A stretch of DNA of 64,000 bases, taken from contig NZ_LMUP01000008.1 in NCBI RefSeq assembly GCF_009765875.1, positions 363,776 to 427,775 of the forward strand, given 5' to 3'. Of this stretch, positions 50,596-59,592 are shown piece after piece. Position numbers and translations under genes: made by a program. Position 1 is the stretch's first letter. Each line of letters begins with the position of its first letter. The notes beneath the pieces are model-generated. The model was not told the DNA's origin. It did no database searches and was given only the letters and a program-made list of their open reading frames with translations. The stretch comes from Pedobacter sp. L105. GTDB taxonomy: Bacteria; Bacteroidota; Bacteroidia; Sphingobacteriales; Sphingobacteriaceae.

Positions 50596-51180
50596 ATGGA
50601 ACTTCGTGAAAGATTTTTAAATGATGCAGCATTTGATGGTTTGTACTCTTTAAGGGCGCAACAGCTGTCATCCGTTCACTGGACTCCTATTGAGACCGCT
50701 AAAAAAGCTGCTGCGCATTTAACCGGCGGAGCCGGAAATCAAATCATGGACATCGGCAGCGGGGTAGGAAAATTCTGTCTGGTTGCAGCACATTTTTTTC
50801 CGGCACACATATTCAACGGTGTAGAACAGAGAAAATCGCTGGTAGACGAGGCATTAATTGCCCAAAATGCAACAAATTTGACCAATGCGAATTTTATTCA
50901 TGCTAATTTTAATGAACTGGATATGAACGCATATGATCATTTTTATTTTTACAATTCCTTCAGTGAAAATATCTCTCATTACAAACCTATAGATAATCTC
51001 ATACAGTCTTCAGCAGAGCTCTACGAAGAATATCTTTCACAATTTTACGAATTGCTGGAAGAGAGGACTGCGGGAACCCGTCTGGTCACGTTCCACTGCC
51101 CTGATAACTATGTACCTGCAACCTACAAAAAGGTAAAATACAGCCAGAGTGAAGCACTGAGTTTCTGGACCAAACAATAA
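50596..51180 (+). CDS. Class I SAM-dependent methyltransferase
   Basis: A 194-residue protein with the SAM-binding motif I as IMDIGSGVGKFCLVAA, an acidic end of strand 2 in GVEQRKSLVDEA and NFIHANFNELD before strand 4. No specific family was recognised and the substrate is unknown. It was likely transcribed from the promoter box at 50561, as a single gene. Confidence 0.8.
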   Translation: MELRERFLNDAAFDGLYSLRAQQLSSVHWTPIETAKKAAAHLTGGAGNQIMDIGSGVGKFCLVAAHFFPAHIFNGVEQRKSLVDEALIAQNATNLTNANFIHANFNELDMNAYDHFYFYNSFSENISHYKPIDNLIQSSAELYEEYLSQFYELLEERTAGTRLVTFHCPDNYVPATYKKVKYSQSEALSFWTKQ

Positions 51181-51388
51181 TCTAACCTATCTGGTGTTAT
51201 CCGCAGCAAAATTGAACAAAATTATTACCGGAATTATTAATGAAAGCGAATAAAAAGACTGCTAAACCGTTAAATCATTAACGCTAAAGATTATTTGTCC
51301 CAAAAACAAAAAATTCGTCGAAAACATCGATCCGTGCTTGCTTTGATTACGTTTATTGCTTAACCTTATATCTCCAAATATTAAACAT

Positions 51389-51706
51389 ATGAACACCTTA
51401 AGGATTGAAGTGATGAGCCGGCATTATGTTGGCCCGTTGCTCGTAGAACCTACTAAAGAGGACTACTCGCAATTTTCGGTCTATCTTAACCACGAATTTC
51501 TGGGAAGGGCACAGCCCGTCAAAAAAGAAAATGAAGTTTTATGGTATTCCCACGAAATCACAGATAAAGAGCTGCTTCGCCAGATCGGGGAATGGATCGT
51601 TTTTCATTATCCTTTGACACCACAGAGTTTCAAACCTATTTATGACTTTAACTGGTCAATATTATTACCTGCAGCATCTATACTGTTATTGCTTTTAATT
51701 GGATAA
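51389..51706 (+). CDS. Small hypothetical protein with C-terminal membrane anchor
   Basis: A 105-residue protein from ATG 51389 (an upstream TTG is less likely). The first 85 residues look like a small beta-rich domain (RIEVMSRHYVGPLLVEPT, SVYLNHEFLGRAQPVKKENE), and the last 17 are strongly hydrophobic (SILLPAASILLLLLIG), suggesting a tail anchor. I recognise no family. It stands alone between a methyltransferase gene and a bidirectional terminator. Confidence 0.6.
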   Translation: MNTLRIEVMSRHYVGPLLVEPTKEDYSQFSVYLNHEFLGRAQPVKKENEVLWYSHEITDKELLRQIGEWIVFHYPLTPQSFKPIYDFNWSILLPAASILLLLLIG

Positions 51707-51708
51707 AA

Positions 51709-51742
51709 AAAATCCGGACAACAATAAAGCTGCCCGGATTTT
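51709..51742. terminator. Bidirectional terminator
   Basis: Arms AAAATCCGG (51709-51717) and CCGGATTTT (51734-51742) with A- and T-tracts outside. It separates the convergent small-protein gene and nucleotidyltransferase gene. Confidence 0.7.
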
Positions 51743-51756
51743 CCTTATTTTTTATC

Positions 51757-52665
51757 TTAAGCCCACAAATCTGCAGGATATACTTTACTATCTATTAAGT
51801 GCTGCAATTGTGCTTTTACTACAGGCGCATCTTCTTTAAAGGTAACGCCAAACCATACTGCTTCAGTTGGGATCATTTTGACAACGCCTTCGCCAGATTT
51901 AATCAGGATATCTGCCACTTCAGGGATCAGGAACTCTGCTTTTAATTCGGTAGCATTAGCATCACGGAACTTGTAATATTCTTCTTCAGACCAGTTTACA
52001 AAATCAGGTGTGAAACAGAAAAAGTTCATACTCACCTTTGTATCTAAAGGCAATTCTACATCAGTTTCTCCATCAGGTGTAAAAGCTTTACCATTCTTTT
52101 TGTAGATCTCTTTACGTTCGGTAATGCTTACAATATTTTTCTCCGCGTCTACATTGATCTCTCCCCTGGTTACAGAACCATTGTCACTCAATGTATTTTT
52201 CAGCTCATAACCTATACAGGCAAATTTACCTTTTTCAATGCCGTCAACCAAAAAATCATTCGCCTGTTTGAAAGCATCAAATCCATAAAAATCATCAGCG
52301 TTGATTACAGCAAATGGGGCATCTAATACATCTTTACAGCATAAAAGGGCATGCATGGTACCAAAAGGTTTAGTTCTGCCTTCCGGAACTGCACGTCCTC
52401 CGCTAAAACTTTCTAAAGATTGATAAACGTAGTCTGTAGCGATTTTTCCGGCCAATTTGGGCTCGATGATCGCTTTAAATGAATCAGCAAATTCTTCGCG
52501 TATGATAAAGATAACTTTACCAAAACCCGCTTTAATGGCATCATAGATAGAATATTCCATGATAGTCTCACCAGAAGGGCCAAAAGATTCAGTTTGTTTG
52601 TTTCCACCATACCGGCTGGCCATTCCAGCCGCCAGAATTACTAAAGAAGGTTTAATTTCAGACAT
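51757..52665 (-). CDS. Sugar-phosphate nucleotidyltransferase-like protein
   Basis: A 302-residue GT-A-fold nucleotidyltransferase. The N-terminal nucleotide-binding signature reads VILAAGMASRYGGNKQTESFGPSG, with VINADDFYGFDAF holding the metal-binding Asp. The members of this family transfer NMP to a sugar 1-phosphate to make NDP-sugars; the sugar is not predictable. It lies 38 bases after the initiating transferase gene, at the end of the exopolysaccharide cluster, and may supply its substrate. Confidence 0.82.
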   Translation of the reverse strand: MSEIKPSLVILAAGMASRYGGNKQTESFGPSGETIMEYSIYDAIKAGFGKVIFIIREEFADSFKAIIEPKLAGKIATDYVYQSLESFSGGRAVPEGRTKPFGTMHALLCCKDVLDAPFAVINADDFYGFDAFKQANDFLVDGIEKGKFACIGYELKNTLSDNGSVTRGEINVDAEKNIVSITERKEIYKKNGKAFTPDGETDVELPLDTKVSMNFFCFTPDFVNWSEEEYYKFRDANATELKAEFLIPEVADILIKSGEGVVKMIPTEAVWFGVTFKEDAPVVKAQLQHLIDSKVYPADLWA

Positions 52666-52703
52666 ATTTTATAATTAACGTAGTATAATTGCTAGGGCGT
52701 TCA

Positions 52704-54101
52704 TTAATAAGCATTTTCCTCGCCATGGAAAACATTGATAATTGTCATAAATATAATTCTCACATCCAGCATACTGCTCCAGTGTTCAAGGTACCAGATA
52801 TCATGTTCCACCCTTTTTTCCATTGCCGAATCATCTTTGGTCTCTCCCCTAAAACCATGTACCTGGGCCCATCCTGTAATACCAGGTTTCATAAACTGTC
52901 TTACCATATACTGGCTGATGATCTTTTTATACTCTTCTGTGTGGCGTAACATATGCGGCCTGGGCCCCACTACACTCATATTTCCTAAAAATACATTAAA
53001 AAACTGTGGCATTTCATCCAGACTGCTTTTACGTAAAAAACGGCCAACAGAAGTGATTCTGGAATCGCCTTTGGTAGCCTGCTTTTTATCACTGTCATTA
53101 TTCATCCGCATACTTCTGAACTTATAACACCAGAATGGCTGATCATTGATCCCGCTTCTTTCCTGTTTAAACAAAACAGGGCCTTTACTCTGCATCTTAA
53201 TTAACAAGGCAATAATTGGATATAGCCAGCTCAATACAAATACGATAACCAGCGAACTAAAGATTACATCAAATGCCCTTTTTTTGAAACGGTTGGGCAT
53301 AGACTCCAATGGTTCATTTCGAAGCGTAATGATTGGAAACTCTCCTCCCATATAACTGATGGTATAAGGCGCGGCCAAAGCACCTGCAAGATCGGGAATG
53401 AATTTTAAACGCAACAGCTGTTTATCAGCCTCTAAGATAAGCGGGCCAATTTCATGCATTCTGGAAGGAGCAACAGACACGTATACATCTTTAACACCAT
53501 AGGCAGCAGCTTCCTGTAATTTTTCGCAGGCGGAAAGCGAAATAGTTCCGTTACCATCTCCGTAAATACATTCATCATCACCAACAATACCATAGAAATC
53601 TACGTTCCTTTGTTTTTGAAGATAGTTAACAAGCCTTATGCCGGTATCATTATTCCCTAATACAGCAACTTTTCTGGTGCTATTAAATTTATTGATCAGC
53701 ACATGCTGGATATAAGTTCCTATAAACCTGTTGGCCATAAAAGCCAGGAAAAGGAAAATATAGAAGAATAATAAAAAGCTTCTTGAAAATTCGTAGTCTT
53801 TTGCAAACAACAGATAAATGGAGAAAAGAACAAAATGTAACAATAAGCTCTTCACCGTACCCCGGTAAATACGCTCTATCTTTCTGGCATTATATTCCGA
53901 ATATAATCCAAATACAGCCGTATTGAACAACCATAAAAGATTACATACAACCAGGTAATGTCTTTGCAATTCTTCATTTAACCCCTTCCCCAAATATGCT
54001 GTAAAATAATAGGCACTTATGTATACGATATTTAGCATTAATACATCTGTGATTGGCAGAATATACTTCAACAAATAAAGGTAACGGGTTTGTATTGGCA
54101 T
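52704..54101 (-). CDS. Exopolysaccharide polyprenyl glycosylphosphotransferase (initiating)
   Basis: A 465-residue membrane protein that moves sugar 1-phosphate from an NDP-sugar to undecaprenyl phosphate, starting a polymer repeat unit. Four to five N-terminal helices are followed by a Rossmann-like domain (VAVLGNNDTGIRLVNYL), another helix and the bacterial sugar-transferase domain: KRAFDVIFSSLVIVFVLSW, LFKQERSGIN, FWCYKFRSMRMN, VGRFLRKSSLDEMPQFFNVF, SVVGPRPHM and PGITGWAQVHGFRG. This fits the WbaP/WcaJ (PNPT) class. Downstream of the Wzi-like gene, after a 247-base AT-rich spacer. Confidence 0.93.
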   Translation of the reverse strand: MPIQTRYLYLLKYILPITDVLMLNIVYISAYYFTAYLGKGLNEELQRHYLVVCNLLWLFNTAVFGLYSEYNARKIERIYRGTVKSLLLHFVLFSIYLLFAKDYEFSRSFLLFFYIFLFLAFMANRFIGTYIQHVLINKFNSTRKVAVLGNNDTGIRLVNYLQKQRNVDFYGIVGDDECIYGDGNGTISLSACEKLQEAAAYGVKDVYVSVAPSRMHEIGPLILEADKQLLRLKFIPDLAGALAAPYTISYMGGEFPIITLRNEPLESMPNRFKKRAFDVIFSSLVIVFVLSWLYPIIALLIKMQSKGPVLFKQERSGINDQPFWCYKFRSMRMNNDSDKKQATKGDSRITSVGRFLRKSSLDEMPQFFNVFLGNMSVVGPRPHMLRHTEEYKKIISQYMVRQFMKPGITGWAQVHGFRGETKDDSAMEKRVEHDIWYLEHWSSMLDVRIIFMTIINVFHGEENAY

Positions 54102-54294
54102 GGATAGAGCTTTTAGGAATTTACGCTTAAAAATACTAAATTATGTAACAAGAATTATACCAGTGAGGAGGAATAAAGTTTAACATAAAATATTATACAT
54201 AATATTTTAAAAAACTCGCCAATTTTTGAAATATTTAAAAGTAAAGAACAAATAATTCATTAAATCATCAACCACTAATTAATATATTATTCAT

Positions 54295-54331
54295 CATTCA
54301 GGACATTATCGAATATATAATATCCTGAATG
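54295..54331 (-). terminator. Hairpin after the Wzi-like gene
   Basis: Arms CATTCAGGA and TCCTGAATG are perfect 9-base complements in the first 55 bases after the Wzi-like stop. The rest of the 247-base AT-rich spacer (54102-54348) shows no gene, so a promoter for the next gene is expected there. Confidence 0.45.
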
Positions 54332-54348
54332 TAGCATGAACTAGACGC

Positions 54349-55800
54349 TTATTTTCTAAACTGCCACTGAATACCGATCATTGACCCGAAATTCTGGGAA
54401 AGATCTCCTGCATCATAGGCAAAGCTGGCTTTTACAGATAATGGTGAATGCTTAAAGCTGTAGTTTAGTTCCTCTAAACTATAGAACTGTGCCTTATACT
54501 TGTCAAAATAAGTCACATTATAATTTCCATAATTTTGGGTATAAGTCAGCATAGTTTTACTGGTTAAATTTCTGGTCAAAGCTAAAACAGTTCCAACATG
54601 ACCGCCAACCGTTCTATTACTTACAATATTACTAAATGGCAGTATCAAACTGGTAGGGCCATTCCAGTTAAATGGTTTTACATCAGGAAAATAATCCTGC
54701 GCTCTTACCCTGTTGATAAATAATGGCGTTCCGATGATGTGGTCATCATACTCCCATCCTGTACGGTATACACCGTTATTGTAATAACTTTCCCTGTACT
54801 GGAGGGCATAAAAATCATTCATCTGTTTCGTATAAATAAACTCCAGAACTAATTTCTTAAAGATTGCATCAGGTTGTTTATTATAGATATTCAAGCTCAC
54901 CAAATGATCAATATTTCTGTAGGTTAAACCCTGACCGGTATCAAATGGCATTTGTGCATTCAGCTGAAATTTAACATTATCATTTTCCCATTCAGCACCG
55001 CCTTCTACTACACCTCTCTGGTCACCAGGTCTGTTAGTCAGTTTTTCACCATTTGTACTGCCATCATTAGCAGAAATACCAGATATTACCTGGAAAAATC
55101 CTTTTAATGATCTATCCAGATCATAGAATCCAGCTCTCTCACCTCCCCATACAGCATAGTGCTGTATGCCCAGATAAAGTTTCAGTTTATGTTTACCAAA
55201 CCTTACATATAAATTATCTTCATGTAAAAAGGCATGTTGAAGAAACTGGTCATTTCCCATCCAGCCGTGTGTAAACATAAATTTAAATTGAAACCAGCCA
55301 TTGGTAAATGGTATATCTGTGTAATCCAATGACAAATTGAGTTGTGGTATAGGGCGTGCATTACTACTTACTCCTAAAGACCCTGAAGATAAGTCATGGT
55401 CTACCTCACCAATAATCTGCTCAAACCTACCCATACTTAAGGTTAGTTTCCTATACTTAGCTTTTACAAAAGCCTGTTCGAAAAAAGTCTTTTGTAAGTG
55501 GTCGTTGTTATAGGCATCTAATCCATAGCTGATATATAAAGCATGGTCATCACCTTGATTATCATAAACAGTAGGTGCATTACCTATCCGGTTGGAATTG
55601 TACAAACTCAAATGCGTGGTAAAATCAGATTTTCGGTCAGCGACCGTACCGAATTGATTCGCTTGTAACCACAGTGGCAAATAATCCCTGCTGGCTATTG
55701 ATGCCGAGGTTCCTGCTTTTATTTGTAAAGAATCTAAAAACTGCGCGTGGAGCCTGGATTGAAGCGAAAGTAAGAGTATAATAGTTAAAAATTTCTTCAT
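54349..55800 (-). CDS. Capsule-assembly Wzi-family outer-membrane protein
   Basis: A 483-residue exported protein: signal peptide (MKKFLTIILLLSLQSRLHAQ) followed by a beta-barrel pattern of alternating strands. It includes YLPLWLQANQFGT near the start, RFEQIIGEVDHDLSSGSLG, and an aromatic C-terminal end GIQWQFRK. Wzi is an 18-stranded outer-membrane lectin that anchors capsule in E. coli. The setting in an exopolysaccharide cluster agrees. It follows the WcaI-like gene by 25 bases. Confidence 0.82.
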   Translation of the reverse strand: MKKFLTIILLLSLQSRLHAQFLDSLQIKAGTSASIASRDYLPLWLQANQFGTVADRKSDFTTHLSLYNSNRIGNAPTVYDNQGDDHALYISYGLDAYNNDHLQKTFFEQAFVKAKYRKLTLSMGRFEQIIGEVDHDLSSGSLGVSSNARPIPQLNLSLDYTDIPFTNGWFQFKFMFTHGWMGNDQFLQHAFLHEDNLYVRFGKHKLKLYLGIQHYAVWGGERAGFYDLDRSLKGFFQVISGISANDGSTNGEKLTNRPGDQRGVVEGGAEWENDNVKFQLNAQMPFDTGQGLTYRNIDHLVSLNIYNKQPDAIFKKLVLEFIYTKQMNDFYALQYRESYYNNGVYRTGWEYDDHIIGTPLFINRVRAQDYFPDVKPFNWNGPTSLILPFSNIVSNRTVGGHVGTVLALTRNLTSKTMLTYTQNYGNYNVTYFDKYKAQFYSLEELNYSFKHSPLSVKASFAYDAGDLSQNFGSMIGIQWQFRK

Positions 55801-55825
55801 GGCGGGTAGTTATGTAATCAAATTT

Positions 55826-57064
55826 CTATTTTTTCGTTTGGGATATATCAGCCAACATCTTAGGCAGGATATTACGTTTATCTAAGTATTGTTCTGCGTA
55901 TTTCCTTGCATTTGCACGGAATTTTTCATGATCATTCTCTGCAATGTAAACAATTGCCTTAGCCAGAAGTTCCTCATCTTCTGCTTCAATTACCACTCCC
56001 ATTTCATGGGCTCTGATCACATCATATAACGTGGTACCCGGGTTTGCTGTTACCAGGGCCAAGCCTCCCACAGCCAGTATAGAAGTTAGCTTAGAAGGCA
56101 TTACTAAATCGCTTGCATTAGCTTTCTGCAAAACCAGGTGTACATCGGCCATATTCAAAAACTCGTTGAACACATCGTATCCCTGTAAAGGTAAAAATGC
56201 AATGTTTTTTAACATTTTCTCTTCTGCCATTCGCATCAATTCCTGCTTATACGGACCAGTACCACAGATTAAAAACTTAATGTTCTCTTTTTCTTTGAGA
56301 TTATCAGCAATTCTTATTAAGCTGTCCAGCCCCTGTTTTTCACCTATACTACCAGAGTAAAGTACAATATGATCCTCTTGTTTATAGCCCCACTTCAATT
56401 TTAATAAATTCCTGTCAGGAAGCGGATAAAAGCTTTCCGTATCTACCCAGTTAGGAAAAAACATAATCTTTTTAGGTATCTTCTTTGCCAGCCTTGCCAT
56501 CATTCCTTCAGAAATCGTGCTCACGAAATCCATTTTTCTCAAAATAAAAAACTCTATGGAAAACAGCCACTCAAACATCCAGGGCTTCAGCATATTTAAT
56601 TCCCTTGCTGCCTCTATTTGCAAATCCTGAACATGGTAAACTACCCGCCCGCCCCTGAAAAAACGGTAAAACAGCGCTAAAATAGCCAGGTGAAATGGGG
56701 GGGCAATAGCGAAAATAATATCTTGTTTCTTCTTGAACAGCAAAGTGAATACAACAAAACCTGCAGAAATAAAAAATACTGATTCGTGGATCAATCTTTT
56801 AAGGCCTGAAGGATTTGCTGGAACATATAATGGGCATCTGTAAATGGTTAGGTTGTCTTCATGCAACTTTTCCTTTTTGTATCCCTTTCCAGTATAGGGC
56901 TTTTGCACCTTCCAGTTCGGATAATAGGGAAATCCAGTCACCATAGTTGTTTGATGGCCGTTTTCTGCCAGCCATGTAATCATTTCACCTGTATATTTGC
57001 CTATACCGGTAAGCTCCGGAAAGCAGTTGATGCCTAAAACTAATATCCTCTTCTTTACTTCCAT
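55826..57064 (-). CDS. WcaI-like glycosyltransferase (GT4)
   Basis: A 412-residue cytoplasmic glycosyltransferase of the colanic acid WcaI type. N-terminal domain: LVLGINCFPELTGIGKYTGE, GFPYYPNWKV, and one membrane-associated segment (SAGFVVFTLLFKKKQ). C-terminal GT4 domain: LYSGSIGEKQGLDSLIRIAD, NMADVHLVLQKANASDLVMPSK, LTSILAVGG. It adds a sugar to the lipid-linked repeat unit. The sugar is unknown. Its start overlaps the WcaF-like gene by 10 bases, the same order as the pair in colanic acid loci. Confidence 0.88.
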   Translation of the reverse strand: MEVKKRILVLGINCFPELTGIGKYTGEMITWLAENGHQTTMVTGFPYYPNWKVQKPYTGKGYKKEKLHEDNLTIYRCPLYVPANPSGLKRLIHESVFFISAGFVVFTLLFKKKQDIIFAIAPPFHLAILALFYRFFRGGRVVYHVQDLQIEAARELNMLKPWMFEWLFSIEFFILRKMDFVSTISEGMMARLAKKIPKKIMFFPNWVDTESFYPLPDRNLLKLKWGYKQEDHIVLYSGSIGEKQGLDSLIRIADNLKEKENIKFLICGTGPYKQELMRMAEEKMLKNIAFLPLQGYDVFNEFLNMADVHLVLQKANASDLVMPSKLTSILAVGGLALVTANPGTTLYDVIRAHEMGVVIEAEDEELLAKAIVYIAENDHEKFRANARKYAEQYLDKRNILPKMLADISQTKK

Positions 57065-57624
57065 CTTGGTTTAATATAAACTAAAGGATTTCCCTTATAA
57101 ATTCCATTTGATTCTACACTTCCTGTTACTACAGAGCCGGCAGTAATTACACTGTCTGTACCAATGATTACCCCTGGTGAAACAAATACCGAAGCACCTA
57201 TCCAGCTACCGTTCATCAACGTAATCGGACCATTTCTATAGGGCATCTCAGGTACCCGAAAATCATGGTTTCCACCACATAAAAAAGCTCTTTGAGAGAT
57301 GCAAACATTATCCCCAATAATTAAAGGCTCGAAATTCAGCAAAAAGGCCTCTTCGCCTATCCATACATCATTGCCTGTTACCAGCTTCCAGGGAAAATGA
57401 ATGTTTACCCTGGGTTTGATAATCACGCCGGAACCAACTTTGGCACCAAAAAGCCTTAGCAAACTGCACTTTAAGGAATTAGGCCATGGCATAGCAGATA
57501 AAAAGAAAATCATTTTAATAAAATACCAGCTGATCTCTTTTAATTTACCAGCACCACGATCTAAGCCTATTGCAGCATTAAAACCGGCCAGATTTACTTT
57601 TGAGCTATAAGATCCTGTCTCCAT
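57055..57624 (-). CDS. WcaF-like hexapeptide acetyltransferase
   Basis: A 189-residue left-handed beta-helix acyltransferase, resembling colanic acid O-acetyltransferase WcaF: KMIFFLSAMPWPNSLKCSLL, FGAKVGSGVIIKPRVNIHFPW, LIIGDNVCISQRAFLCGGNH with the candidate catalytic His in the HDF segment, and SWIGASVFVSPGVIIG. It would O-acetylate the repeat unit using acetyl-CoA. It overlaps the WcaI-like gene by 10 bases and follows the GT2 gene by 4. Confidence 0.88.
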   Translation of the reverse strand: METGSYSSKVNLAGFNAAIGLDRGAGKLKEISWYFIKMIFFLSAMPWPNSLKCSLLRLFGAKVGSGVIIKPRVNIHFPWKLVTGNDVWIGEEAFLLNFEPLIIGDNVCISQRAFLCGGNHDFRVPEMPYRNGPITLMNGSWIGASVFVSPGVIIGTDSVITAGSVVTGSVESNGIYKGNPLVYIKPRWK

Positions 57625-57628
57625 TTAC

Positions 57629-58414
57629 CTATCCCTCCGTATCTTTTTTCAATTTTTCTTCTTCTATTAACCGCAGTGCAAGAATAATTTCCACCATCGT
57701 GCGCTGCAGCGTATAATGCCATCCTCTCCATCCATTAAAAATCAATCCTTTTACAAAAAGCGAATAAAAAAACACAATAAAAGGTGCAAATACTTTAGTC
57801 TTGCGGATTTTTGAACTTAAAGGCAAGCCTTCACCAGAACTGCTGATCAGCTTATTGCATTCTTTAATCGCATAACCATCCTGGTTACTCAGCCATCTGC
57901 TTAACGACTTTCTGTCATCGTGTAAGATCACTGCTTTATACATGCCGGTTTCTCCCCCAATCTGTAAACGCTGGGTATGTCCGTCATCAAAATAAGAGCA
58001 TAAGGCTTTTTTAAACAAAACAGGTCTCGGGGTGGTATTGTCCTTCATTAAAGGTTTTCCAAAAACCAGAAACTTAAAATTAGTTTCATAGGCTGCTTTA
58101 TTACCTCCCTTTACATACTTTTTTGTCTCCGCAATAAAATCGTCCGGCAATACATAATCAGCATCAAGGCTCAATACCCATTCACTATCCAATAGGGAAA
58201 GCCCAAAATTCCATTGTTTGCCATGCGTATCAAAAGGACGCTGAACAAGTGTAACATTAGGAAAACCAGCGGCTATTTCTAGTGTCGCATCTGTACTATG
58301 GCTATCCAGAATTACCACTTTTTCCAGCCAGGTCAATTTATCCAGTACCCTCTTCAGGTTTGGTTCTTCGTTCTTTGTTAAAATTAAGGCTTGTAAAACA
58401 GTAGAATTAAGCAT
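57629..58414 (-). CDS. Family 2 glycosyltransferase
   Basis: A 261-residue GT2 enzyme similar to WaaE/KdtX-type transferases: LILTKNEEPNLKRVLDKL, VVILDSHSTDATLEIA, GKQWNFGL and the metal-binding DADYVL (DxD). The C-terminal part holds a membrane-associated segment VFFYSLFVKGLIF. I chose ATG at 58414; a TTG at 58447 would add 11 residues of low similarity. It lies in the cluster between two glycosyltransferase genes and the WcaF-like gene. Confidence 0.88.
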   Translation of the reverse strand: MLNSTVLQALILTKNEEPNLKRVLDKLTWLEKVVILDSHSTDATLEIAAGFPNVTLVQRPFDTHGKQWNFGLSLLDSEWVLSLDADYVLPDDFIAETKKYVKGGNKAAYETNFKFLVFGKPLMKDNTTPRPVLFKKALCSYFDDGHTQRLQIGGETGMYKAVILHDDRKSLSRWLSNQDGYAIKECNKLISSSGEGLPLSSKIRKTKVFAPFIVFFYSLFVKGLIFNGWRGWHYTLQRTMVEIILALRLIEEEKLKKDTEG

Positions 58415-58455
58415 AATTATTTTAATTTTTTTAATATCATTATTCAATCTTACCC

Positions 58456-59589
58456 TTAGCTATTAATAACCCGCTGGTATTCTTCCACATAATTATTCAC
58501 CAGCTTAAGGGGCGAAAAATTTTCTTCAATCACTGCCCTGCCCGTTGCTCTGATCCGCTCCAGCTTCTCCCGGTCATTTTTCGCAATAGTCAGTTTTTCT
58601 ACTACATCCACTACATCCAGCGATGAAACCCAGCCTACATCTTTACGTTGCACAAATGCAGAAAGGGCAACCTCTTCAGAAACAAGTACCGGCGTTCCCA
58701 TATGCAGGGATTCTATCACTACATTGGCAAAGTTTTCATTGTGAGAAACCAGTGCAAATAGATCTGCATCCATTAAAGCTTTGAACTTATGGTCACGGTC
58801 TACCCATCCCATCCATTCTATCTTTTCAGTAATTTTCAGGTTTGCTGCCAGCTGTTTTAATTCTTCCATATAACTGTCTTCACCAGAACCTGCAATCTTT
58901 AAGGCCGCTTCAAAAGGAAGCCTGCTCAGGGCGTGCAATAAAATTTCGATACCCTTTTTCGGATGCACGCGTGACATGAAAATCAGCGTAAAAACATTAT
59001 TTGCCTGCTTTACCAAAGGAATATCAGGTAAAGTGATAATATTCGGCTGCACAAATCCTTTCCAATCCTTAATGATCTTCCTGCATTCCTCATATTCAGC
59101 TTCTGCGGTAGCGTGGAACCAGCTCTTAGCCAAAGCAGACCTTCCAATAGTTGCATGAATGAGCTTTTTTGCTTTACTGCTTCCTGATTCAAAAATATAT
59201 TCGCTCAGCATCCCTCTTGGCGTAACCACTACTTTAACTTTTTTCAGATGGCAGATACAGGCCGCAATAATCACCAGGATATTCCACCAGGATTGAATAT
59301 TTACAATATCATAGTTTTTAACATTCGCATATAAGTGCTTCCACAGGTCGGGAGAAATGTGTGTAGGGTCTTTTGTAATTCTTTTAAAGTAAGTGACAGT
59401 CACACCATCCACCATTTGCGGAATGCCCGCTTCTACATCCAGTTCTGTTTCTCCATTGGCCGTAGTGGTAAAAACATCTACCTGATGGCCAGCTAGTGCC
59501 AGTCCCTCACATAACTTAGAGACAGACTCAATTGGCCCACCATAAATATATGCCGGTTTATAAGAAGGAACGATGTGTAATATCTTCAT
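58456..59589 (-). CDS. Family 4 glycosyltransferase
   Basis: A 377-residue GT-B enzyme. Start MKILHIVPSYKPAYIYGGPIES, donor-binding domain with FIFMSRVHPKKGIEILLHA-type segment, and the GT4 motif ADLFALVSHNENFANVVIESLHMGTPVL with the conserved E-x7-E. It retains anomeric configuration; donor and acceptor are unknown. It starts 3 bases after the next upstream gene, indicating co-transcription. Confidence 0.88.
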   Translation of the reverse strand: MKILHIVPSYKPAYIYGGPIESVSKLCEGLALAGHQVDVFTTTANGETELDVEAGIPQMVDGVTVTYFKRITKDPTHISPDLWKHLYANVKNYDIVNIQSWWNILVIIAACICHLKKVKVVVTPRGMLSEYIFESGSSKAKKLIHATIGRSALAKSWFHATAEAEYEECRKIIKDWKGFVQPNIITLPDIPLVKQANNVFTLIFMSRVHPKKGIEILLHALSRLPFEAALKIAGSGEDSYMEELKQLAANLKITEKIEWMGWVDRDHKFKALMDADLFALVSHNENFANVVIESLHMGTPVLVSEEVALSAFVQRKDVGWVSSLDVVDVVEKLTIAKNDREKLERIRATGRAVIEENFSPLKLVNNYVEEYQRVINS

Positions 59590-59592
59590 TGC

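Noticed and set aside
58415..58447. TTG start for the GT2 gene, 11 codons upstream
   Set aside because: The extra residues are Lys/Ile/Asn-rich and not like GT2 starts; the ATG at 58414 begins right before the conserved first strand.
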